Of a stretch of DNA of 5,294 nt, positions 1 to 5,294 are shown one piece after another. Position 1 is the first letter of the stretch. Each line of letters opens with the position of its first letter. A program made the position numbers and the translations under genes. The notes below the pieces were generated by a model, which saw only the letters and a program-made list of their open reading frames with translations, was not told where the DNA came from and did no database searches. Origin of the DNA: Roseobacter sp. (lineage in GTDB: Bacteria; Pseudomonadota; Alphaproteobacteria; Rhodobacterales; Rhodobacteraceae); contig JAGXHB010000034.1 in NCBI GenBank assembly GCA_024636425.1, positions 1 through 5,294 on the forward strand, given 5' to 3'.

Positions 1-854
1 CCACCCTGAGCCATTCGATGGGGCTGTCGGATGTGTCAGAGGAGGTCACCGTCTGGGGGATCATGGCGCGTGATCTGATCCGTGAAACAGAACGGATGAA
101 CGCGGTGCAGGGCGGTGCCGAAAGCGGGACCGCCCTGCCCCAACGCAAGCTGCCCGCATCGGTTACGGGCATGGGGCTCAGCGAGCTGCGCGCGACCGAC
201 TTTATCAAGCCGACAAGCTGGCCTACCATCGATGTTATCCCGAGTTGCGCGAACGCTGCTTTCGTTGAGTTTGCCAGCGCGCAGTATCGGCACCTGAACC
301 CCGAGTGGTCGTTCTTTGCCGCCGTGTCGCGCTATCTGGATATGATCCCGCCGGACGCCTACGACATGATTATTTTCGACTGCCCGCCCGCGATCGGCTA
401 TCAATCAATGAACGCGGTGTTTGCGGCTGACGTTCTCTATATCCCTTCGGGGCCGGGCTATTGGGAATATGACAGCACGACCAGCTTTATCGGGCAGCTT
501 TCTGAGGCGCTTGAGGATCTGGGCCGGTTCCAGGGGCGGTTGCCGTCTGGCACTGATCCGGACAAGGCATTTGCTGAAATTAAGTTCCTATTAACCCGGT
601 TCGAGCCTAATAATGATTTGCACCGTGCGATGCAGTCAGCCTTTCATCAGGTTTTCAAGCCACATGTTGCAGCGCATCCGATCGAGATGACGCGCGCTGT
701 CGAGCAGTCCGGTCGTTTCCTGTCATCCATCTATGAAATGGATTACAGGCAAATGACCCGGGAGACCTGGCGCCGCGCGCGGGCATCCTTTGATCGGGCG
801 TATGATGAATTCCGTGCCACGCTTGTTGACGCATGGGAAAAGCTGGAGGACTGA
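1..854 (+). CDS. parA: ParA-family plasmid partition ATPase, 5' end missing
   Basis: Partial gene: the frame is open to the left edge, so the ATG at 18 is probably internal and 283 complete residues are visible from base 3. The first visible residues (TLSHSMGL), after a codon ending in cc, fit the stretch after the Walker A' region of ParA/RepA proteins, typically D-x-Q-A-S/T-L-S. The P-loop and any N-terminal DNA-binding domain should therefore lie upstream. The key visible motif is YDMIIFDCPPAIG, with the Walker B-type Asp at bases 378-380, followed by NAVFAADVLYIPSGP, the usual ParA switch and strand pattern. In the family, ParA binds nucleoid DNA with ATP and is stimulated by ParB-parS to move plasmid copies apart. 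It ends 3 bp before parB, so the two are surely co-transcribed. A stretch of about 40 residues before WPTIDVIPS looks longer than in minimal ParA proteins. The family call is firm; the plasmid subtype is inferred. Confidence 0.9.
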   Translation, partial: TLSHSMGLSDVSEEVTVWGIMARDLIRETERMNAVQGGAESGTALPQRKLPASVTGMGLSELRATDFIKPTSWPTIDVIPSCANAAFVEFASAQYRHLNPEWSFFAAVSRYLDMIPPDAYDMIIFDCPPAIGYQSMNAVFAADVLYIPSGPGYWEYDSTTSFIGQLSEALEDLGRFQGRLPSGTDPDKAFAEIKFLLTRFEPNNDLHRAMQSAFHQVFKPHVAAHPIEMTRAVEQSGRFLSSIYEMDYRQMTRETWRRARASFDRAYDEFRATLVDAWEKLED

Positions 855-857
855 TAG

Positions 858-1997
858 ATGGTCAAGAAACGTTCCGTGTTTGATATTAACTTTGACCCTG
901 ACGAAGAGGACGAAACCGAAGGGTTCCCCGCGGGGAACCAGCCGGAAGCTGAACCCGAGCTCGCGCGTCCCTACTATTATCTTCAGGGTCATCCGCTGCA
1001 AAACCACGATCCGATCCCGCCGCGACGTGGTCCGATGGCCAGCGCAATTTCGGAAACGCTTGAGGCGACAACTGAACGCGCAACAGCCGAGGCGGCCATT
1101 CGCGCGGAAAACGACGCATTGGCGCATGAGCATGTCCGTCTGAAAAAGCTGGGCTTGATTACTGATCTGATTCAGACGGCCGACGTGCATACCCGCAAAC
1201 TCACGCGCGACCGCTCGGTTAATGTTGACCCCGAGCTGGCAGAACTGAAGCAGTCCATCCAGGCTGTGGGCCTCAGCAACCCGATCCGCGTTGAGCAGAC
1301 AGACAGTGGGTATGAGCTGATCCAGGGTTATCGGCGTCTGACGGCATTTCGTGAGTTGGCAGAAGAAACGGGCGATCCGCGCTATACCCGTATCCCCGCA
1401 GCCTTGGTTCCCCGCGGGGAACCGCTGGTCGATCTTTACCGCAAGATGGTGGATGAAAACCTTGTGCGCAAAGATTTGTCCTTTGGCGAGATGGCAAGCC
1501 TTGCACTGGCATATGCGCAGGATTCCGGCGTCGATGTGGGGGATGCGGTCAGCACGCTTTATGCGTCTGCTCTAAAGCAAAAGAAGACGTATATCCGGCA
1601 GTTCGCCCGTGTGCTGGATGATCTGTCCGGCGCGCTGAAGTACCCCGAGGCGATCCCTCGCGCTCTTGGATTGGAGATCTATCGGCTGCTGGAAAACAAC
1701 GCGACCGCAGCGACATCCTTGCGTGCCGCTTTGGAAAATCAGCCTGCCCGTAATGCTGATGCCGAAGTCGCCATTCTGCGCGACGGGTTGAAGGTCAAGA
1801 AGGCACCAGCAAAACCTGCCGGTCGATCGACCTCGAAAACGTCGCTCCGGCTTGGTCTGCCTGACGGAGAGATGCGCGTGACGGCGTCGGACGGCAAAGT
1901 CGAAATGCGGCTCCCGCGCGACTTTGCTGCGGTCAGCAAACAGCGCCTACAACGCGGAATAGAGGCGTTTCTTGCGGCGATAGATCAAGAGGATTGA
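858..1997 (+). CDS. parB: ParB/RepB-family plasmid partition protein
   Basis: Complete, 379 residues, start ATG at 858 with a strong GGAGGA ribosome site at 845-850, 7 bases upstream. The N-terminus is basic (VKKR, 2-5) and then acidic. Residues about 60-100 are Ala/Glu-rich and probably helical or coiled-coil. The ParB N-terminal (CTP-binding, clamp-forming) domain covers about 110-205: VDPELAELKQSI, then GYELIQGYRRLTAF at 151-164, matching the family G-x-R-R-x-x-A box, and ENLVRKDLSFGEMA at 200-213, matching the ENL-x-R-x-DL box. Residues about 205-265 should hold the helix-turn-helix that reads parS. A basic linker (310-330, AKPAGRSTSK) leads to a small C-terminal domain, probably for dimerisation. 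Role by family: binds parS, spreads or slides on DNA, and stimulates ParA. Two identical parS-like palindromes lie within its own coding sequence. No replicase gene follows; the next gene is convergent. Confidence 0.93.
   Translation: MVKKRSVFDINFDPDEEDETEGFPAGNQPEAEPELARPYYYLQGHPLQNHDPIPPRRGPMASAISETLEATTERATAEAAIRAENDALAHEHVRLKKLGLITDLIQTADVHTRKLTRDRSVNVDPELAELKQSIQAVGLSNPIRVEQTDSGYELIQGYRRLTAFRELAEETGDPRYTRIPAALVPRGEPLVDLYRKMVDENLVRKDLSFGEMASLALAYAQDSGVDVGDAVSTLYASALKQKKTYIRQFARVLDDLSGALKYPEAIPRALGLEIYRLLENNATAATSLRAALENQPARNADAEVAILRDGLKVKKAPAKPAGRSTSKTSLRLGLPDGEMRVTASDGKVEMRLPRDFAAVSKQRLQRGIEAFLAAIDQED
922..939. promoter_or_regulatory. parS: parS-like centromere palindrome, copy 1 (inside parB)
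   Basis: This is a perfect 18-bp palindrome, GGTTCCCCGCGGGGAACC. Its inner 16 bp (923-938) fit GTT-N4-GC-N4-AAC, the pattern I recall for parS sites of repABC-type plasmids. It encodes G-F-P-A-G-N (residues 22-27) in the acidic, probably flexible N-terminal part of ParB. Symmetry stops at 921/940. An identical copy lies 484 bp downstream in another codon phase, so the DNA sequence itself seems to be conserved. ParB binding is inferred, not shown. Confidence 0.78.
1406..1423. promoter_or_regulatory. parS: parS-like centromere palindrome, copy 2 (inside parB)
   Basis: This is the same 18-bp perfect palindrome as at 922-939, with core 1407-1422. Here the core begins at codon position 1 and is read V-P-R-G-E-P (residues 184-189), a probable loop between the GYRR box and the ENL box of the ParB N-terminal domain. 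In copy 1 the core begins at codon position 3. The two copies give unrelated peptides, which argues for selection on the DNA as a protein-binding site. The flanking bases 1405 and 1424 do not pair. Confidence 0.78.
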
Positions 1998-2002
1998 GCT
2001 TG

Positions 2003-2033
2003 AACCGGGGCAGGGCGTGGTTTTGCCCCGGTT
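2003..2033 (+). terminator. Probable terminator hairpin after parB
   Basis: A perfect 10-bp stem, AACCGGGGCA (2003-2012) with TGCCCCGGTT (2024-2033), encloses an 11-base loop and starts 5 bp after the parB stop. The position and GC-rich stem suit an intrinsic terminator for parAB. The following tail is only TTTGATCT, so the U-tract is weak. On the opposite strand there is no T-run at all, so it is unlikely to stop the convergent transporter operon by the intrinsic route. Confidence 0.5.
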
Positions 2034-2111
2034 TGATCTGCTTGCGTCCATAAAGTCAGCCTGATATGCGCGAAAACCATTTACTTTCAAGCGTTTAGGT
2101 GGGATACTTGG

Positions 2112-2846
2112 CTATCCTCCCATGCGGCGGGCAAGATAACCTTCCAACTGGACAAGCGCGTCATAGATCAGCACCGCGAACAGCCCGACAATCAATCCGC
2201 CTTGCAGAACGAAGGCTGTGTTGTTCGTCAGCAGGCCCGCGATGATAACCTCCCCAAGCGTACGGGCCGCCACGGTGGATCCGATGGTCGCAGTCCCCAA
2301 GGCGATAACGATCGACAGCCGGATCCCGGTCAGCGTGACGGGCAGGGCAAGCGGCAACTCGACCCGGATCAATCTTTGCCAGCGGTTCAATCCGATGCCA
2401 CGCGCGGCATCCATCGTGGCCGGGGGCAGGGTGGTCAAGGCGGTGAAAGCATTCTCAAAGATCGGCAACAGACCGTATAAAAACAACGCTACAAGCGTTG
2501 GACCTGTCCCGAACCCCAAAGCAGGCACTGTTAATGCCAGCACCGCAACGGGCGGGAAGGTCTGGCCCATGTTGGTGATCGTACGCGACAATGGCCGGAA
2601 CGCAGCACCTGCCGGACGGGTCACCAGAATGGCAAGCGTCACGGCCACGATCGTAGCGGCAAGCGACGCAAGGGCGACAATACCAAGATGGCTCAGCGAC
2701 AGGGACAACAACGACGCGCGTTCATAGATCACAGGACCGCCAGCGGGCGCGAAGGGTTCAAAGACAGGCCTGAACCAGTCAGGTCGCAGGACCATCGCCA
2801 GCAATATGGCGACCAGTAACGGACGCAGGATGACCCCGATCCTCAT
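2112..2846 (-). CDS. yehW: Osmoprotectant ABC importer, small permease subunit (YehW-like)
   Basis: 244 residues, all or mostly membrane, close to the length I recall for E. coli YehW (about 243). Hydrophobic segments lie at about 5-20, 53-75, 98-110, 115-135, 170-190 and 213-232. The cytoplasmic EAA loop that docks on the ATPase is seen as DAARGIGLNRWQRLIRVELP at residues 146-165, with the invariant Gly at 150. This fits the OpuC/ProW-type permeases for betaine-like solutes. The frame stays open up to an ATG at 2948, but that would put 34 Arg/Cys-rich, non-membrane residues in front and overlap the ATPase by about 100 bp. The ATG at 2846 is preferred: it overlaps the ATPase stop as ATGA (2843-2846) and has a GGAG site 8 bases upstream. 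Last gene of the operon. The family is clear; the exact substrate is not. Confidence 0.88.
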   Translation of the reverse strand: MRIGVILRPLLVAILLAMVLRPDWFRPVFEPFAPAGGPVIYERASLLSLSLSHLGIVALASLAATIVAVTLAILVTRPAGAAFRPLSRTITNMGQTFPPVAVLALTVPALGFGTGPTLVALFLYGLLPIFENAFTALTTLPPATMDAARGIGLNRWQRLIRVELPLALPVTLTGIRLSIVIALGTATIGSTVAARTLGEVIIAGLLTNNTAFVLQGGLIVGLFAVLIYDALVQLEGYLARRMGG

Positions 2847-3778
2847 TTGTGCAACTCCGCGCGCGACCGGATCGCCTGAAGCGTGACGCGTCCGGTGATG
2901 TGGCCATCCTCTTCGACAGGCACGGCACTTCGACCCGTCCAAAGACAAGCCGACAACGCGTCACGCAAGCTTGCCTCGGGCCCAAGCGGGGCACCGTCTG
3001 CCTCTCCGCTCTCCATCACGTCGGACAAGGGGATCAGGGACAGCAAGCGCAGGGGACGCTCCATCTCGCCAACCATATCCGCGACAAAACGGGTCGCGGG
3101 CGTGGTGATGACTTCGGCAGGGGTGCCGTATTGCACCAGTTTGCCTGCGTCCATGACGGCCACGCGGTCGCCCAGCCGGATCGCTTCCTCCATGTCATGC
3201 GTGACCAGCATGATTGTCGATCCAAGCCGTTGCTGGATGCGGCGCAGGTCATCTTGCGCGCGGGTGCGGATGATCGGGTCAAGCGCGCCAAAAGGTTCGT
3301 CCATCAGCAAAAGGTCGGGGCGCGAGGCGAGCGCACGCGCCACCCCGACGCGCTGCTGTTGTCCGCCCGACAGTTCAGCAGGATAACGGTCACGAAACTG
3401 GTCAGGCTCCATCGAGAAGAGATCGAGCAGTTCGTCAACGCGGCTGCGGATCTTGTCTGCAGGCCATTTCAGAAGCTGTGGAACGGCCCCGATATTGCGC
3501 GCGACGGTATGGTGCGGGAACAGCCCGTGTCCCTGAATGGCATAGCCGATACGCCGCCGCAAAATATAGGGTTCTTCCGACAGGGTCGACGCACCATTGA
3601 TCCGCACTTCGCCTGAAGTGGGCTCCTCAAGGCGGTTGATCATCCGCAACAGCGTGGTCTTGCCTGACCCGGATGTGCCAACAATCACCGTAACAGAGCC
3701 TGTTTCGACGGTCATGGACACGTCATCGACGGCTTTTACGCCGTCATATTCCTTGGTGATATGGGTAATCTCTATCAT
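2843..3778 (-). CDS. yehX: Osmoprotectant ABC importer, ATP-binding subunit (YehX/OpuCA/ProV-like)
   Basis: 311 residues with a complete ABC ATPase domain: Walker A GTSGSGKTT (34-42), Q-loop Gln82, signature LSGGQQQ (136-142), Walker B LLLMDEP (156-162) and switch His194 in LVTHD. All catalytic residues are present, so it should be active and drive uptake through the two neighbouring permeases. After about residue 240 there is a C-terminal tail with the look of one CBS-type unit (LRDALSACLWTGRSAVPVEEDGHITGRVTL, 271-300, shown in part by SAVPVEEDG). In relatives such as OpuA/OpuC, CBS domains sense ionic strength; a regulatory role here is inferred. The start ATG at 3778 overlaps the large permease stop (ATGA, 3775-3778) and has AAAGGA at 3785-3790, 6 bases upstream. 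Length and position match YehX. Confidence 0.93.
   Translation of the reverse strand: MIEITHITKEYDGVKAVDDVSMTVETGSVTVIVGTSGSGKTTLLRMINRLEEPTSGEVRINGASTLSEEPYILRRRIGYAIQGHGLFPHHTVARNIGAVPQLLKWPADKIRSRVDELLDLFSMEPDQFRDRYPAELSGGQQQRVGVARALASRPDLLLMDEPFGALDPIIRTRAQDDLRRIQQRLGSTIMLVTHDMEEAIRLGDRVAVMDAGKLVQYGTPAEVITTPATRFVADMVGEMERPLRLLSLIPLSDVMESGEADGAPLGPEASLRDALSACLWTGRSAVPVEEDGHITGRVTLQAIRSRAELHK
2855..2858 (-). promoter_or_regulatory. Ribosome binding site of the small permease
   Basis: GGAG on the minus strand, 8 bases before the ATG at 2846, lies within the end of the ATPase gene. It supports starting the small permease at 2846 and not at the upstream in-frame ATG at 2948, and it fits coupled translation across the ATGA overlap. 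Confidence 0.6.
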
Positions 3779-4923
3779 CGGGTGTCCTTTGGGCCGTGGC
3801 GGGTGAGATCGACCAGTATGTCCATCACGATCGCAGCAACCAGCGCCATGACGACGGTTGGCAATGCGCCGAGCAGGATCAGGTCAGTCGCCGTCTGGTT
3901 CAGACCCTGAAACACGAATGTGCCAAAGCCACCGCCGCCGATCAGCCCCGCGATGACCGCAAGGCCGATGTTCTGCACCAGCACGATGCGCAGACCAGTG
4001 AGAATGATGGGCAGCCCCAGCGGCAGTTCGACTTGCCAAAGGCGCTGCGCGGGCGTCATGCCCATGCCGCGCGCCGCCTCAAGCGCTGCAGGAGGGGTAG
4101 AGGCAAGGCCCGCGACTGTATTGCCGACCACGGGCAGCAGGGAATAAAGCACCAGCGCCAGAAAGGCAGGGGCGAACCCGATACCGGCGATCCCGATGGA
4201 CCGCGCGCCCGGCACCGTGCTGCCGACCCAGCCCAATATCGGGATCATAAGGCCGAACATCGCGAGGGAAGGTATGGTTTGCAAAAAGCTCAGAACGGGC
4301 AGGGTCGCACCCTTGAGCTGTGCGCGACGATGGCAGAGGATCCCCAAGGGAAACCCGATCACGGCAGCAGCACCAAGAGATCCGATCGAGAGGCTGAGAT
4401 GGCGCAGGGATTCGCGCATGAAAGTGTCGCGGCGGCTGGCGTACTCTTGCAGGACCGACAGCTCGGACAGCACACCGGACCCCAGAACAAGCGCCAGCAC
4501 GGCCAAGGCGGCGAAAAGCAGGCCGCCGCGTGCCAGCGGCCTCGGTCGCAACGCAGCAAGGGCGTCGGCGATCAGCAGGACCAGTATGACAAGCAAGCAC
4601 CAGAACCCGGCAGCTGGCGACACGCGGGCATAGTTGCCCGCGCCGTCAAGCATGGCAGTAGCCCCTTGCACGAGCAGCCAGATCAGGCCCGCCAGACCCA
4701 GCACACCCCCCGCAAGCCGGACCGCTGGCCTGCCTGTCAGCAACCCCAGCCCAAGGCCCGCCAAAATCGCAACAAGTCCAGGTATGACGAGGGGCAACGC
4801 TGCGACATCCCACGCCATCACCCCTTCGCCCGCTACAATCCGGTTGGCAGCAAGCGTCATCAGCGGGGCCATCAGGGCCGCCAGACCCAGAACGGAAAAA
4901 AGCAGCCCGGGTGTAAGATACAC
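3775..4923 (-). CDS. yehY: Osmoprotectant ABC importer, large permease subunit (YehY-like)
   Basis: 382 residues, near the length I recall for E. coli YehY (about 385). The N-terminal half holds about five hydrophobic segments (roughly 5-26, 43-63, 68-90, 106-126, 133-151), an extension not found in the small permease. The C-terminal half (about 178-370) is the ordinary permease domain, with the EAA loop LEAARGMGMTPAQRLWQVEL at 281-300. RIVAGEGV (28-35) and the Gly-Phe-Trp near 106-108 resemble what I remember of YehY. Together with the small permease it should form a heterodimeric channel in the inner membrane. The first available start is a GTG at 4923, 35 bp after the binding-protein stop, with no convincing ribosome site. 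Later in-frame ATGs (residues 18 and 22) would cut the first membrane segment, so GTG is kept with some doubt. Confidence 0.88.
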   Translation of the reverse strand: MYLTPGLLFSVLGLAALMAPLMTLAANRIVAGEGVMAWDVAALPLVIPGLVAILAGLGLGLLTGRPAVRLAGGVLGLAGLIWLLVQGATAMLDGAGNYARVSPAAGFWCLLVILVLLIADALAALRPRPLARGGLLFAALAVLALVLGSGVLSELSVLQEYASRRDTFMRESLRHLSLSIGSLGAAAVIGFPLGILCHRRAQLKGATLPVLSFLQTIPSLAMFGLMIPILGWVGSTVPGARSIGIAGIGFAPAFLALVLYSLLPVVGNTVAGLASTPPAALEAARGMGMTPAQRLWQVELPLGLPIILTGLRIVLVQNIGLAVIAGLIGGGGFGTFVFQGLNQTATDLILLGALPTVVMALVAAIVMDILVDLTRHGPKDTR

Positions 4924-4958
4924 GGTCAGGCTGCTTTGGGTCGTATGTGTGTTGGCGG

Positions 4959-5294
4959 TCAGTCGAGCACTCCGGTCTCGGTCAGGTATTCACGTGCGAC
5001 GACTTCGGCCGGTTCGCCGCCGACCTGGATGCGGCCGTTCAAATCTTGCAGCGTTGTCATATCAAGGCCTGCGAAAATGGGGTTGAGCACATCGGGAATA
5101 GACGGATATTCTTCGAGTATGCTGGCACGGACAATGGGAGCGGGCTCGTACACAGGTTGTACTCCTTGATCATCCTCCATCACCACCAGACCCGTGGCAC
5201 CCACACCACCATCGGTGCCATAAACCATGGCCGCATTCACACCCGACGTGCCACGTGCGGCCGCCTGAATTGTCGCGGCAGTATCACCGCCTGA
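4959..5294 (-). CDS. osmF: Osmoprotectant ABC importer, periplasmic binding protein (OsmF/YehZ-like), N-terminus missing
   Basis: Only the last 111 residues are in the window; the gene runs off the right edge. An internal GTG at 5240 is not the start, since the frame is open to the edge and the upstream residues (AARGTSGVNAAM) read well. The part visible has NAAMVYGTDGGVGATGL, then DDQGVQPVYEPAPIVR and EYPSIPDVLNPIFAGLD, which resemble the C-terminal lobe of OsmF/OpuCC/ProX-type betaine binding proteins (type II fold, about 300 residues in full). It should capture the solute in the periplasm and deliver it to the two permeases. It is the first of the four transporter genes seen here, and any promoter or osmotic control lies beyond 5294. 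The aromatic ligand-cage residues cannot be judged from this fragment, so the substrate (glycine betaine, choline or a similar compound) stays open. Confidence 0.85.
   Translation of the reverse strand, partial: SGGDTAATIQAAARGTSGVNAAMVYGTDGGVGATGLVVMEDDQGVQPVYEPAPIVRASILEEYPSIPDVLNPIFAGLDMTTLQDLNGRIQVGGEPAEVVAREYLTETGVLD

Noticed and set aside
723..1190. A 155-codon minus-strand frame crossing the parA-parB junction
   Set aside because: It runs opposite two well-supported genes, has no recognisable motif, and its composition looks like a shadow.
2102..2117. Small inverted repeat GGATA/TATCC at the stop of the small permease
   Set aside because: Only 5 bp of stem and no T-run on the minus strand after it; too weak to call a terminator.
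2847..2948. Longer start for the small permease at 2948
   Set aside because: It adds 34 residues rich in Arg, Cys and His before the first membrane segment and overlaps the ATPase by about 100 bp. The ATG at 2846 has a ribosome site, an ATGA overlap and the family length.
2849..3616. A 255-codon open frame on the + strand opposite the ATPase gene
   Set aside because: It is the antisense shadow of a complete ABC ATPase with all motifs, and its own translation shows no recognisable domain.
3605..3620. Short hairpin CACTTC-gcct-GAAGTG
   Set aside because: A 6-bp stem inside the ATPase coding region with no T-run or conserved position; it is likely chance.
3635..3650. GTTGATCATCCGCAAC, a GTT-N10-AAC match within the ATPase gene, considered as a third parS
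   Set aside because: The centre is AT, not GC, and the inner bases are not symmetric. About one GTT-N10-AAC match is expected by chance in a window of this size.
3796..5169. A 457-codon open frame on the + strand opposite the large permease
   Set aside because: Its product is rich in Gln, Arg, His, Lys and Gly with no domain sense, as expected for the antisense of a GC-rich membrane protein gene. The minus-strand permease and binding protein explain the region fully.

Overview
The window looks like a piece of an alphaproteobacterial extrachromosomal replicon (plasmid or chromid), most likely from the Rhodobacteraceae/roseobacter group. This rests on a plasmid-style parA-parB pair, moderately high GC, and the style of both proteins. 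It is inferred from recognition, not from a database search. The two halves converge on a short intergenic gap near position 2000-2110.

Left half (+ strand, 1-1997): the 3' part of a ParA partition ATPase gene, cut by the window edge before its P-loop, followed 3 bp later by a complete ParB gene of 379 codons. Two identical, perfect 18-bp palindromes (GGTTCCCCGCGGGGAACC) lie inside parB at 922-939 and 1406-1423. Their 16-bp core fits the GTT-N4-GC-N4-AAC pattern that I recall for parS centromeres of repABC-type plasmids. They are read in different codon phases, so the protein sequence does not explain them; they are best read as parS sites carried inside the gene of their own binding protein. 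No replicase gene follows parB, so this is not the usual contiguous repA-repB-repC order.

Gap (1998-2111): 114 bp with one strong hairpin just after the parB stop, a probable but weakly U-tailed terminator.

Right half (- strand, 5294 down to 2112): an ABC importer operon in the order binding protein, large permease, ATPase, small permease. Order, protein lengths and motifs match E. coli osmF(yehZ)-yehY-yehX-yehW, an osmoprotectant (betaine-type) uptake system. The binding protein is cut by the right edge, and the operon promoter is outside the window. The last two junctions are 4-bp ATGA start/stop overlaps, which points to translational coupling and fixes the small permease start at 2846.

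Taken together, the replicon has its own segregation machinery (ParA ATPase, ParB clamp, parS sites) and carries a compatible-solute importer next to it. I saw no insertion sequence, tRNA, rRNA or CRISPR. The most distinctive signal is the pair of intragenic parS-like palindromes.
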